A stretch of 64,000 nucleotides of DNA from Xaviernesmea oryzae (GCF_900109605.1 NZ_FOAM01000013.1:62001-126000), one strand, 5' to 3'. Numbered from the stretch's first letter, positions 27,219-35,920 are shown. Made by a program: numbers and translations. Notes: generated by a model from the sequence alone, not told the origin.

Positions 27219-27277
27219 GCGCTGTTCGAGCGGGCCGCTGCTGCTTGTCGGCGGTCCTTCAGCCTGCGCGCGTCCTC

Positions 27278-27988
27278 TCAGACCGAGCGCATCAGCCCCC
27301 CATCGACCCGGATGTTCTGCCCGGTAATGTAGCCCGCGCCATCGGACGCCAGAAAGGCAATGGTCGCGGCGATTTCCTCGCTGGTGCCGTAGCGTCCCAT
27401 CGGCACGCTCTCGCGCCGTTCCTCCGTTGCCGGCAGGCTGTCGATCCAGCCGGGCAGGACATTGTTGATGCGGATATTGTCCTTGGCATAGGTGTCGGCG
27501 AAGAGCTTGGTGAAGGAGGCGAGGCCGGCGCGGAAGACCGCGCTGGTCGGAAACATGGGCGAGGGCTCGAAGGTCCAGGCCGTCGAAATGTTGATGATCG
27601 CACCGCCTTTTTGCTCCTGCATGATCGGCGCGACGAGCCGCACGGGCCTGACGACATTGAGGAAGTAGGTGTCCATCCCCTTGTGCCAGTCCTCGTCGCT
27701 GATTTCGAGCAGCGACGCACGCGGGCCGTGGCCGGCGCTGTTGACCAGCACGTCGATCCGACCCCAAGCCGCCATCGTCTCATCCACCAGGCGCTTGAGA
27801 TCGTCCTGCGACTGGTTGGAGCCGGTGACGCCCAGCCCGCCCAGTTCGCCTGCCAGCGCTTCGCCCTTGCCGGAGGACGACAGGATGGCGACGCGGTAGC
27901 CGTCCGCCGCCAGCTTTCTGGCCGCCGCCGCGCCCATGCCGCTTCCGCCGGCCACGATCACCGCTACTTTCTCGATCGTCATCCTCAT
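27278..27988 (-). CDS. SDR-family oxidoreductase lacking the catalytic Tyr motif
   Basis: 236 residues, or 234 if the second Met is used. The nucleotide-binding GGSGMGAAAA lies near residue 15, NSAGHG near 85, and the C-terminal GYITGQNIRVDGG is classical. At the place of the catalytic YxxxK the sequence reads FPTSAVFRAGLASFTK, so the Tyr-Lys pair is absent. Related proteins with the same TSAV-type replacement exist, so it may act by another mechanism or as a non-catalytic member. No clear operon partner. Confidence 0.8.
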   Translation of the reverse strand: MRMTIEKVAVIVAGGSGMGAAAARKLAADGYRVAILSSSGKGEALAGELGGLGVTGSNQSQDDLKRLVDETMAAWGRIDVLVNSAGHGPRASLLEISDEDWHKGMDTYFLNVVRPVRLVAPIMQEQKGGAIINISTAWTFEPSPMFPTSAVFRAGLASFTKLFADTYAKDNIRINNVLPGWIDSLPATEERRESVPMGRYGTSEEIAATIAFLASDGAGYITGQNIRVDGGLMRSV

Positions 27989-28078
27989 GCTCCTTCATCA
28001 GCCGATTCGTGCAGGCAGAATAAAGCCGGCGGCGCGTTCGGCGCCACCGGCTCTCATGCTTGCGCCAAAGGATATCGA

Positions 28079-29413
28079 TCAGGCCGCGCGCTTCAGCGCA
28101 TCGGCGATGGTCGAGACGATGGTCGCGATCTGCTCCTTCTCGATGGTGAGCGGCGGCGACAGGGCAATGATGTCACCGGTGACGCGCACCAGGAGGCCCT
28201 TGTGGAAGCAATCGACGAAGACATCATAGGCGCGCGTTCCCGGCGCACCGGCACGTGGCGCAAGCTCGATCGCGCCGACCAGGCCGAGATTGCGGATATC
28301 GACGACATGCGGATGCCCCTTGAGACCATGCAAGGCCTCTTCCCAATCGGCGGCAAGCTCGCCGGCACGGCTCAGCAGGCTTTCCTCCTCATAGATCTCC
28401 ATTGTCGCCAGACCGGCGGCGCAGGCGACTGGATGGCCGGAGTAGGTGTAGCCGTGGAACAGTTCGATCTGATGTTCCGGGCCGTGCATCAGCCCGTCAT
28501 GCACCTTGCGGCTGGCAAAGACCGCGCCCATCGGGATCGTGCCGTTGGTAATGCCCTTGGCCGTGGTCATCATATCCGGGATCACGCCGAAATAATCGGC
28601 CGCAAACGGCGTGCCGAGGCGGCCGAAGCCGGTAATGACCTCGTCGAAGATCAGGAGAATGCCGTGGGCATCGGCAATCGCGCGCAGCCGTTCCAGATAG
28701 CCCTTCGGCGGAAGGATGACGCCGGCCGACCCGGACATGGGCTCGACGATGACAGCCGCGATCGTCTCGGCGCCATGCAGCGCCACCAGCCGCTCCAGAT
28801 CCTCGGCCAGCTCCAGCCCATGGGCCGGCATGCCGCGCGAATAGGCGTTGCGGTCGATATCCAGCGTGTGGCGCATATGATCGGCCGGGATCTGCGGGAA
28901 GACGCGGCGGTTGTTGACCAGGCCGCCGACCGAAATGCCGCCGAAGCCGACGCCGTGATAGCCCTTTTCGCGGCCGATGATCCGCGTGCGCGTGCCCTGG
29001 CCGATGGCGCGCTGATAGGCGATGGCGATCTTCAGCGCGGTATCGACCGATTCCGAACCGGAGCCGGTGAAGAACAGCCGGTCGAGCCTGGCCTGGCCTT
29101 CACCCGGTGCATGGGCGGCAAGCTTGGCGGCGAATTCAAAAGCAATGGGATGCCCCATCTGGAAGGTCGGGGCGAAATCCATGGTGGCGAGCTGACGCTC
29201 CACGGCGGCGGCGATCTTGCGTCGGCCATGGCCGGCATTCACGCACCAGAGCCCCGCGGTGCCGTCGAGGATCCGGTTACCATCGATATCGGTGTAATAC
29301 ATGCCATCGGCCGCGGCGAGCAGGCGCGGCGCCGCCTTGAACTGCCGGTTCGCGGTGAACGGCATCCAGAAATTTTCGAGCGGCGGCATGTTCGGGCGCG
29401 GCGTATGGTCCAT
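28079..29413 (-). CDS. Class III omega-amino acid (beta-alanine) : pyruvate aminotransferase
   Basis: 444 residues. A PLP enzyme with the Schiff-base lysine at Lys286 in TTAKGITNG, the IFDEVITGFGR signature before it, and GSGSESVDTALK for the phosphate site. The N-terminal FWMPFTANRQFK is typical of beta-alanine/omega-amino acid aminotransferases. A longer frame exists but the ATG at 29413 has AAGGAGAAG. An XRE-cupin regulator reads divergently 146 bp away and probably controls it. Exact amine substrate is not certain; taurine or another omega-amine is possible. Confidence 0.85.
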   Translation of the reverse strand: MDHTPRPNMPPLENFWMPFTANRQFKAAPRLLAAADGMYYTDIDGNRILDGTAGLWCVNAGHGRRKIAAAVERQLATMDFAPTFQMGHPIAFEFAAKLAAHAPGEGQARLDRLFFTGSGSESVDTALKIAIAYQRAIGQGTRTRIIGREKGYHGVGFGGISVGGLVNNRRVFPQIPADHMRHTLDIDRNAYSRGMPAHGLELAEDLERLVALHGAETIAAVIVEPMSGSAGVILPPKGYLERLRAIADAHGILLIFDEVITGFGRLGTPFAADYFGVIPDMMTTAKGITNGTIPMGAVFASRKVHDGLMHGPEHQIELFHGYTYSGHPVACAAGLATMEIYEEESLLSRAGELAADWEEALHGLKGHPHVVDIRNLGLVGAIELAPRAGAPGTRAYDVFVDCFHKGLLVRVTGDIIALSPPLTIEKEQIATIVSTIADALKRAA

Positions 29414-29523
29414 TGATCTTCTCCTTGATCCTTCACCCTTGAGGTTCCACGCTTTTGCGGCGTGAACAAGACCTTTTCTGTCACTCGGCAAGTTCTTGAT
29501 TTCGCATGCCGCCAATGGCAGGT

Positions 29524-29540
29524 GTTGCGCTATTTGCAAC
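29524..29540. promoter_or_regulatory. Inverted repeat GTTGC-N7-GCAAC between aminotransferase and XRE-cupin genes
   Basis: A 17-bp site with 5-bp arms in the shared 146-bp regulatory gap, 20 bp before the regulator's ATG. Placement suits autoregulation and control of the divergent aminotransferase. Confidence 0.4.
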
Positions 29541-29559
29541 AAGCGAAAAGGGGCGTTCG

Positions 29560-30108
29560 ATGTCCGTCGACATTGGCAGCCGGCTGCGCCATCTGCGCCT
29601 GCGTCACAACCTCTCCCAGCGTGCGCTTGCCAAACGCGCCGGCGTGACCAATTCGACGATCTCGCTGATCGAGTCCAATGCCTCGAACCCCTCGGTGGGC
29701 GCGTTGAAGCGTATCCTGGACGGCATCCCCATAGGTCTCGCGGAATTCTTCGCCTTCGAGCCGGAGCGGCCGAAGAAGGCTTTCTTCGCGGCGGAGGAGC
29801 TGACAGAGATCGGCAAGGGCCCGATCTCGTTTCGCCAAGTGGGGGACAATCTCTTCGGCCGCAGCCTGCAGATCCTGAAGGAGTGCTACCAGCCGGGCGC
29901 CGACACCGGCAAAGTGCTCCTGGTGCATGAGGGGGAGGAGGGCGGCGTGGTGCTCTCCGGCCGGCTGGAGGTCACGGTGGATGACGAGCGGCGCATTCTC
30001 GGGCCGGGGGACGCCTATTATTTCGAAAGCCGCAGGCCGCATCGCTTCCGCTGCGTCGGGCCGGTGCCCTGCGAGGTGATCAGCGCCTGTACGCCGCCGA
30101 CGTTTTGA
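29560..30108 (+). CDS. XRE-family regulator with C-terminal cupin domain (PuuR-like)
   Basis: 182 residues. Helix-turn-helix at about 8-62 (LSQRALAKRAGVTNSTISLIE), then a beta-barrel cupin (VLLVHEGEEGGVVLSGRLEV, GPGDAYYFESRRPHRF). This architecture belongs to PuuR-type regulators of polyamine and amino acid catabolism. It is divergent from an omega-amino-acid aminotransferase, the likely target. The ATG chosen is preceded by AAAAGGGG; a longer frame reaching upstream would overlap the operator. Confidence 0.85.
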   Translation: MSVDIGSRLRHLRLRHNLSQRALAKRAGVTNSTISLIESNASNPSVGALKRILDGIPIGLAEFFAFEPERPKKAFFAAEELTEIGKGPISFRQVGDNLFGRSLQILKECYQPGADTGKVLLVHEGEEGGVVLSGRLEVTVDDERRILGPGDAYYFESRRPHRFRCVGPVPCEVISACTPPTF

Positions 30109-30128
30109 CGACGTCTCGGGCTATGCAA

Positions 30129-30183
30129 GGCTGGCCCTTTTAGCAAAAAGTGATAATATCTGGGTGTGGAAAGAGGGCCAGCC
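30129..30183. promoter_or_regulatory. Promoter flanked by GGCTGGCCC / GGGCCAGCC inverted repeat
   Basis: Perfect 9-bp arms 37 bases apart enclose an AT-rich stretch with TAATAT at 30154-30159, a -10-like element. The second arm touches the ATG of the ParD remnant. This looks like the autoregulatory operator of a ParDE toxin-antitoxin operon. Confidence 0.5.
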
Positions 30184-30277
30184 ATGCCATCCAGTTACAA
30201 TATTGGAGACTATGTCTTCCGCCGAGTTTCTCAAACAGCTAAAGGCTGAACGGCGCTCAGGTCGTGCCGCGCTATAA
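30184..30277 (+). pseudogene. parD: ParD antitoxin remnant with internal deletion
   Basis: The first ten codons read MPSSYNIGDY, the ParD N-terminus, then the frame ends after 21 codons. In another frame ATG at 30212 gives MSSAEFLKQLKAERRSG, resembling the toxin-binding C-terminal end of ParD, stopping inside the parE start. A normal ParD has about 80 residues; here about 60 codons of the DNA-binding core and linker are missing and the two ends are out of frame. GGAG precedes the second ATG by 3 bases, so the 21-residue C-terminal peptide might still be made. Confidence 0.6.
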
Positions 30278-30554
30278 GCTGTCTCCACAAGCCAGGCGGC
30301 AGATTCAAGACATTTGGCATTCAATCGCCGCTGTCAACGAGCCCGCCGCTGACAAGCTGCTGAGTAAGTTGTTGACCAAGTTCGAGCTCGCCAGCCTGCA
30401 TCCAGCCATGGGTTCTGCTCGCCCCGAGATCAGCGCCACGGCGCGCATCATCGTGGAAGGGCATTGTCTCGCTATGTACGAGCCCGGCGATGATGGGATT
30501 GATGTCGTGGTGGTCGTCCATGGCATGCGTCATCCGAGTTCCTGGCTCGAATAG
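30264..30554 (+). CDS. parE: ParE/RelE-superfamily toxin, orphan
   Basis: 96 residues starting at GTG. The fold-defining pattern is intact: YKLSPQARRQIQDIW at the start, ELASLHPAMGSARPEI in the middle and IDVVVVVHGMRHP at the end. ParE proteins poison DNA gyrase and are neutralised by ParD. The toxin frame has no obvious damage, though its antitoxin gene is a deletion remnant, so either the toxin is inactive, is silenced, or is neutralised by a truncated peptide or a ParD elsewhere. Confidence 0.8.
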   Translation: MPRYKLSPQARRQIQDIWHSIAAVNEPAADKLLSKLLTKFELASLHPAMGSARPEISATARIIVEGHCLAMYEPGDDGIDVVVVVHGMRHPSSWLE

Positions 30555-30586
30555 CGCAAGGCCATCAGTCAGACGTTTTCGACATG

Positions 30587-31375
30587 TCATGCTTGGTCTT
30601 GCGGGATAACGCCCGTCTCAATACGTGTCAGCACCCGATCCATGGCTGCCGTCAGGGCAGCGGTCCCGCCTTTCTGTTCGAAATCGCGAAACACCTGTTC
30701 ATTCAGGCCTCCGCGTGTTGAGAATTCCGCGCGCAGCTCATCAAGCGGCAGGTCTGATTGCGATGCGGTCTGGGCGAGGCTGGCAAAGAGCGGCGCCAGA
30801 TAGGCGCGGGCTTTCTCCTGCGCCATGCCCTTCTCTGTCAGCCAGCCGGTCAGGTGCTCCATCATGCCGAAATAGGTGCCCATCAGCGCACTGGCTGCCG
30901 CCAGCAGGTCGTAATCCTCCCGGCTTTCGCAAGCTATCGCACGGCCGAGGCGATCGAAGAGGGAGCTCACAGCCTCATCGGGTGGGTAAAGCGCGGTAAC
31001 GCCCTTGCGCTCGGCCACGAAGGGCAGGGGAATGGCCTGGGTCAGTTCGACCTCGGCGCCGATCCATTCGAGGAGAGTTTGGCGGTCGGTGGCAGCAATC
31101 AGGCTCACCACCTTTTGCCGCTGCCGGAAATGAAGCGGGCGGAGCACCGCTTCGGCGATCTGGGGACGGATGGCCAGGAAGACGATGTCCTTGCCCGCCT
31201 CGATAACGGCTTGATTGTCGGCTGCGACGGCAACAGAGGCGAAACGGGCTGCAAGAGCCGCCGCGCGATCCGCATTGCGCGGCGACAGCGTCACCGTGAT
31301 GCTTTCATCCTCGCCGCACAGGCCGGTGACGATGGCTTCCGTGATCGCACCGGTTCCCACAAAGCCGAGCTTCAT
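30587..31375 (-). CDS. proC: Pyrroline-5-carboxylate reductase family protein
   Basis: 262 residues with the NADP-binding start KLGFVGTGAITEAI and the ProC-type middle (FLAIRPQIAEAVL) and C-terminal (STRGGLNEQV) regions. The last step of proline synthesis reduces pyrroline-5-carboxylate with NADPH. The usual C-terminal signature is somewhat divergent, so it may be a paralogue of the main ProC. The ATG at 31375 follows AAAGGACAGGCGG; a longer frame is unlikely. Confidence 0.8.
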   Translation of the reverse strand: MKLGFVGTGAITEAIVTGLCGEDESITVTLSPRNADRAAALAARFASVAVAADNQAVIEAGKDIVFLAIRPQIAEAVLRPLHFRQRQKVVSLIAATDRQTLLEWIGAEVELTQAIPLPFVAERKGVTALYPPDEAVSSLFDRLGRAIACESREDYDLLAAASALMGTYFGMMEHLTGWLTEKGMAQEKARAYLAPLFASLAQTASQSDLPLDELRAEFSTRGGLNEQVFRDFEQKGGTAALTAAMDRVLTRIETGVIPQDQA

Positions 31376-31590
31376 CCGCCTGTCCTTTCCGCAACGATTT
31401 TCCCATGTGCTGTTTTTCCATGGCATAGCCCGTCTGTCGAGCGCCTGCTTGAGATCGGCAAGCCATCAAAATTGTGATGGCTGGACAGGCTGTTAAGCCA
31501 TGCCAAACGGATCGCGCGCTTGCCCGTGCGGTCGGCCATGCTGTATCGCTGGATGGCAGGATGACGAGATCGGCCGGAGGCAAACGACAG

Positions 31591-32559
31591 ATGACCAAGC
31601 TGACCCGCACCAGCCCGGCCCTGATCGACACTCGATCGCTGCGCGTGCGCGCCGCCTGGCTCTATTATAATAGGGGCCTTACGCAGAAAGACATTGCCGA
31701 CAATCTCGGCATCAGCCGTTCCACCATCATCCGCATGCTGGACGAAGCGCGCAAGCGCGGCGAGGTGCAAGTCTGGATCAACCAGACGCCGGGCGAATGC
31801 ACCGATCTCGAATTGCAGCTGGAAGAGCGCTTCGGCCTGGATGAGGCCATCGTGGTGCCGGGGGAGGGCACGGCCGAGGAAACCGCGCAGGAGGTGGGCG
31901 CAGCGCTCGGCATGTTCCTGTCCGAGGTCGTCACCGATCATTGCGTGCTCGGGGTCGGCTGGGGGCGCACGCTCAATGCCTCGCTCGCCACCTTCCGGCC
32001 GTCGCTGCGCCAGGATGTCAAGGTCGTGTCCCTGCTCGGCGGACTTCTGGAAGCCACGGCGATCAACCCCATCGATTATTCCTGGCGGGTGGCAAGCGCC
32101 GTGGGCGCCGATTGCCTACTGTTCCTGGCGCCGCTGGTGGTCGACAGTGCCGACACCAAGCGCCGGCTGATCGAGCGTTGCGGCCTGGATGCGCTGTTTC
32201 AGCGTGCCGAAACGCTGGATATCGCCGTGGTCAGCTGTGGCGAGGTCGGCAAGGCCGGCAGTTCTCTGTCGGCCGGCTTCCTGCCGCACGATCTGCAGGA
32301 TTCGCTGGTTGCCGCCGGCGCGGTGGCCGATACGCTCTGCCAGTTCCTGGATGCCGAGGGCCGCACCGTCGCCCATCCGATCCATGACCGGGTAATGTCG
32401 GTCGATCTCGATACGGTCGCGACCGCGCGCCATATCGTTCTTGCATCCGGCGGCGTCAAACGCGTGCCGGCCATTCTGGCAACCCTGAAGCGGATGCGCT
32501 GCCACACGCTGGTGACCGACGAGGCCGCCGCCCGGCTGCTGCTGGCCGATCCGGCATAG
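31591..32559 (+). CDS. SorC-family (DeoR-like) sugar-binding transcriptional regulator
   Basis: 322 residues. N-terminal helix-turn-helix GLTQKDIADNLGISRSTIIRML (about 29-50) followed by the SorC sugar-phosphate-binding domain (LGVGWGRTLNASLA, VSLLGGLLE, KRVPAILATLK). ATG at 31591 has GGAGG 10 bp upstream; a 39-codon longer frame lacks a ribosome site. It is not obviously attached to a sugar operon here, so its target is unknown. Confidence 0.85.
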   Translation: MTKLTRTSPALIDTRSLRVRAAWLYYNRGLTQKDIADNLGISRSTIIRMLDEARKRGEVQVWINQTPGECTDLELQLEERFGLDEAIVVPGEGTAEETAQEVGAALGMFLSEVVTDHCVLGVGWGRTLNASLATFRPSLRQDVKVVSLLGGLLEATAINPIDYSWRVASAVGADCLLFLAPLVVDSADTKRRLIERCGLDALFQRAETLDIAVVSCGEVGKAGSSLSAGFLPHDLQDSLVAAGAVADTLCQFLDAEGRTVAHPIHDRVMSVDLDTVATARHIVLASGGVKRVPAILATLKRMRCHTLVTDEAAARLLLADPA

Positions 32560-32568
32560 ACTCCGCGA

Positions 32569-33450
32569 TCACAGAAAGCGCTGATGCTCGGCCCGCACGA
32601 TTTCCTGCAGGAAGTCCGCGACCACCCGCACCCGTGTGAGATCACGCGCGCTTTCATGGAACGTCGTCCAATAGCTGCGCCGGATCGAGACATCGGGAAG
32701 AATGCGCAGCAGCGCCGGATCCGTGCGGGCGATATAGTCGTGCAGAATGCCGATCCCCGCGCCCGAGCGGACAGCTTCCGTCTGACCTGTCGCGCTGGAG
32801 ATCTCGAAGCGGGCGTCCCAGCGGCGCAGGATTTCAGCGGAGAAATTCAGCGAAGCGGTAAAGACCAGATCCTCGACATAGCCGATGCGCCGATGGGTTT
32901 TCAGCGCCTCGATGGTCTCCGGCCAGCCTTCCGCCTCCAGATAGCTGCGCGCGGCGTAAAGGCCGAGCGTGTAGTCGGTGAGCTTGGCCGAGACCAGCCG
33001 CCCCTGATCCGGCCGCTCCAGCGTGATGGCGATATCTGCCTCGCGGCTGGAGAGCGAGAAGGAGCGCGGCACCGGCACGAGCTCGATCTTCAATTGCGGA
33101 TGACGCTCGATCAGCCGTCCAAGACGCGGCGCCAGGAAGGAGACGCCGAAGCCATCCGGCGCCCCGATGCGCACCGTTCCCGCGGCGGTCGTATCGGTGC
33201 GGGTCAGCCGGGCCTGAGCGGCGAGCATTTCCGATTCCATCCGTTCGGCGGCCGGCAGAAACAGCTCACCCTCCGCCGTCATCTCGCAGCCATGGGTGCG
33301 CCGCACGAAGAGCCTGGCCGACAGCGCACTCTCCAAGGCCGTCAGCCGCCGGGACAACGTCGCATGGTTGAGGCCGAGCCTCTTCGAGGCCGCCAGGATC
33401 TGACCCGTCCGGGCAACGGCCAAGAAAATTCGCACATCGTCCCAGTTCAT
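32569..33450 (-). CDS. LysR-family transcriptional regulator
   Basis: 293 residues. Winged helix at about 1-60 (MNWDDVRIFLAVARTGQILA, LNHATLSRRLTALE) and a LysR effector-binding domain. It reads divergently from mmsA, 120 bp away, and so is the probable regulator of that gene. S. meliloti has a LysR gene in the same place next to its mmsA/iolA gene (from memory). Confidence 0.88.
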   Translation of the reverse strand: MNWDDVRIFLAVARTGQILAASKRLGLNHATLSRRLTALESALSARLFVRRTHGCEMTAEGELFLPAAERMESEMLAAQARLTRTDTTAAGTVRIGAPDGFGVSFLAPRLGRLIERHPQLKIELVPVPRSFSLSSREADIAITLERPDQGRLVSAKLTDYTLGLYAARSYLEAEGWPETIEALKTHRRIGYVEDLVFTASLNFSAEILRRWDARFEISSATGQTEAVRSGAGIGILHDYIARTDPALLRILPDVSIRRSYWTTFHESARDLTRVRVVADFLQEIVRAEHQRFL

Positions 33451-33570
33451 TCCGGCACGGTCCTATAATTTCTGCACAACGGATGCTTAAACGCGTCCAT
33501 TGCCACGCGCAAATGAAAGTGCGAGCCTGCTCATCACGATAAGCAGGCGAAAAACCAGGGAGGAACGCCA

Positions 33571-35067
33571 ATGGCCGAAATCGGTCACTTCATCGATGGC
33601 AAGCATGTTGCCGGCACCAGCGGACGCACGAGCAATGTCTATAATCCTGCTACCGGCGAGATCCAGGCGACGGTCTCGCTGGCGAGCGATGCGGAGCTTG
33701 CCGCAGCCGTTGCCTCTGCCAAGGCAGCACAGCCGAAATGGGCCGCCACCAATCCGCAGCGCCGCGCTCGTGTCTTCATCAAGTTTGTCAATCTCCTCAA
33801 CGAGCATATGGACGAGCTCGCCACGCTGCTCTCCAAGGAGCACGGCAAGACGATCGAGGATGCCAAGGGCGATATCGTGCGCGGGCTTGAAGTCTGCGAA
33901 TTCGTCATCGGCATTCCGCATCTGGCCAAGAGCGAATTCACGGAAGGCGCCGGCCCGAATATCGACATGTATTCGATCCGCCAGCCTGTCGGCATCGGCG
34001 CAGGGATCACGCCCTTCAACTTCCCGGCGATGATCCCGATGTGGATGTTTGCCCCTGCGATCGCCTGCGGCAATGCCTTCATCCTCAAGCCGTCCGAGCG
34101 CGACCCCTCCGTGCCGATCCGTCTGGCGGAGCTCCTGATCGAGGCGGGCCTGCCGGCTGGCGTGCTCAATGTGGTCAACGGCGACAAGTCCGCCGTCGAC
34201 GCCATCCTGACCCACCCCGACATCTCGGCCGTGTCCTTCGTCGGGTCCACGCCGATCGCGCGCTATGTCTATGGCACGGCGGCGATGAACGGCAAGCGCG
34301 CCCAGTGCTTCGGTGGCGCCAAGAACCATATGATCATCATGCCCGATGCCGATCTCGACCAGGCGGCCAATGCATTGATGGGCGCGGGCTATGGCTCGGC
34401 CGGCGAGCGCTGCATGGCGATCTCGGTGGCGGTGCCGGTGGGTGAAGACACGGCCAACCGGCTGATCGAGAAGCTGGTGCCGATGGTCGAGAGCCTGCGC
34501 ATCGGTCCCTACACCGATGAGAAGGCGGATATGGGCCCGCTCGTCACGAAGGAGGCCCAGGCCCGCGTAACCAGCCTGATCGACCGGGGCGTCGAAGAGG
34601 GCGCCAAGCTCGTCGTCGATGGCCGTGGCTTCAAGCTTCAGGGCTATGAAGACGGGTTCTTCGTCGGCGGCTGCCTGTTCGATCACGTCACGCCCGACAT
34701 GGACATCTACAAAACCGAGATCTTCGGTCCGGTCCTCTCCGTCGTGCGCGCCAAGAACTACGAGGAAGCGCTCGATCTGCCGATGAAGCATGAATATGGC
34801 AATGGCGTCGCCATCTACACCCGCGACGGTGATGCGGCCCGTGATTTCGCCTCGCGCATCAACATCGGCATGGTGGGCGTCAACGTGCCGATCCCGGTTC
34901 CGCTGGCATACCACTCCTTCGGCGGCTGGAAGTCGTCCTCCTTTGGCGACTTGAACCAGCACGGCACGGATTCGATCAAGTTCTGGACGCGGACCAAGAC
35001 GGTTACCTCGCGCTGGCCGTCCGGCATCAAGGCGGGTGCCGAATTCGTCATGCCGACGATGCGCTGA
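33571..35067 (+). CDS. mmsA: Methylmalonate-semialdehyde dehydrogenase (CoA-acylating)
   Basis: 498 residues of the aldehyde dehydrogenase superfamily. It converts methylmalonate semialdehyde or malonate semialdehyde to propionyl-CoA or acetyl-CoA with NAD and CoA, in valine and myo-inositol breakdown. Active-site Cys281 lies in GERCMAIS, preceded by the MmsA-specific FGGAKNHMIIMPDADLDQ. The ribosome site AGGGAGGAA is strong. It ends at a hairpin at 35090. No other inositol or valine genes are adjacent. Confidence 0.93.
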   Translation: MAEIGHFIDGKHVAGTSGRTSNVYNPATGEIQATVSLASDAELAAAVASAKAAQPKWAATNPQRRARVFIKFVNLLNEHMDELATLLSKEHGKTIEDAKGDIVRGLEVCEFVIGIPHLAKSEFTEGAGPNIDMYSIRQPVGIGAGITPFNFPAMIPMWMFAPAIACGNAFILKPSERDPSVPIRLAELLIEAGLPAGVLNVVNGDKSAVDAILTHPDISAVSFVGSTPIARYVYGTAAMNGKRAQCFGGAKNHMIIMPDADLDQAANALMGAGYGSAGERCMAISVAVPVGEDTANRLIEKLVPMVESLRIGPYTDEKADMGPLVTKEAQARVTSLIDRGVEEGAKLVVDGRGFKLQGYEDGFFVGGCLFDHVTPDMDIYKTEIFGPVLSVVRAKNYEEALDLPMKHEYGNGVAIYTRDGDAARDFASRINIGMVGVNVPIPVPLAYHSFGGWKSSSFGDLNQHGTDSIKFWTRTKTVTSRWPSGIKAGAEFVMPTMR

Positions 35068-35089
35068 GCGGCCTCATCACGATATGAAC

Positions 35090-35125
35090 ACGGCGGCGGC
35101 TTCCTCCGGGAGGCCGCCGTTCTTG
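35090..35125 (+). terminator. Terminator after mmsA
   Basis: ACGGCGGC ... GCCGCCGT (35090-35097 and 35113-35120), then TTCTTGCTTTT. Stem of 8 bp with a 15-base loop. Confidence 0.7.
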
Positions 35126-35135
35126 CTTTTCTGGA

Positions 35136-35150
35136 TGAAAATCCTCTTCA
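35136..35150. promoter_or_regulatory. TGA-N9-TCA, possible iron-responsive (IRO) box upstream of rirA
   Basis: TGA AAATCCTCT TCA matches the TGA-N9-TCA consensus reported for RirA-regulated IRO boxes. It lies 224 bp before the rirA ATG, a long distance, so autoregulation is only a possibility. Confidence 0.3.
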
Positions 35151-35373
35151 TTTTCAAGATGGCGTCGCAACGAACCTGATTTCGCCTTTTTTGAATTGTT
35201 CCAAACTGCAAGGCAGCCTATATCTAGGCTCTGTCGTACGGGGACGCGTCGCAATTTGGCGGCAAGCTCTGCGCGATCGAATGCAGACCGATGCATGACA
35301 GCGGTTCCAACGGGATCAGCGCATGTTCGGGGTCCAAAATGTTTTACGGCATCCGCCATGACTGGAGCATCGC

Positions 35374-35829
35374 ATGCGCCTGACCAAGCAGACCAATTAT
35401 GCGATCCGCATGCTGATGTATTGCGCCGCCAATGACGGACGTTTGAGCCGTATTCCCGAGATCGCCAAGGCTTATGGTGTGTCCGAGCTGTTTCTTTTCA
35501 AGATCCTGCAGCCGCTGAACAAAGCGGGCCTAGTCGAAACGGTGCGCGGCCGCAATGGCGGCGTGCGCCTGCCGCGCCCGGCCGATCAGATCACCCTGTT
35601 CGATGTGGTCAAGGTGACCGAAGATAGCTTCGCCATGGCCGAATGTTTTGAAGCCGGCGAGATCGAATGTCCGCTGGTCGATAGCTGCGGGTTGAATTCG
35701 GCGCTGCGGCGAGCGCTCAATGCCTTTTTCGCCGTGCTCGCCGAATATACGATCGATGATCTCGTCAAGGCGCGCCCGCAGATCAACTTCCTGCTTGGCC
35801 TGGAACCGCGACCGCAGACAGCGGCCTGA
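35374..35829 (+). CDS. rirA: RirA, Rrf2-family iron-responsive regulator
   Basis: 151 residues. Winged helix-turn-helix of the Rrf2 type (IPEIAKAYGVSELFLFKIL), then three conserved cysteines at 91, 99 and 105 (AECFEAGEIECPLVDSCGLNS) that bind an iron-sulfur cluster. The sequence matches rhizobial RirA closely along its length. RirA represses iron uptake genes when its cluster is intact. It sits between mmsA and the dpp operon, the order known from S. meliloti. Confidence 0.95.
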   Translation: MRLTKQTNYAIRMLMYCAANDGRLSRIPEIAKAYGVSELFLFKILQPLNKAGLVETVRGRNGGVRLPRPADQITLFDVVKVTEDSFAMAECFEAGEIECPLVDSCGLNSALRRALNAFFAVLAEYTIDDLVKARPQINFLLGLEPRPQTAA

Positions 35830-35867
35830 TTGGTTTTCGAGACGGACGTCTCAGCATCTCAGCATAA

Positions 35868-35900
35868 AAAAGCCGCCCTTCGGAAGATCGGGCGGCTTTT
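35868..35900. terminator. Bidirectional terminator between rirA and receiver gene
   Basis: AAAAGCCGCCC-N11-GGGCGGCTTTT, an 11-bp stem with A and T runs on both sides, suitable for both convergent genes. Confidence 0.85.
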
Positions 35901-35920
35901 ATGTTGGAGGGGAGACGCCG

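Noticed and set aside
27245-29416. 723-codon open frame on the upper strand across an SDR and an aminotransferase gene
   Set aside because: It spans two well-defined genes and their gap on the other strand; composition is repetitive Arg/Gly/Asp/His and no motif is present.
33487-34962. 491-codon frame opposite mmsA
   Set aside because: Antisense shadow of a strongly conserved dehydrogenase gene.
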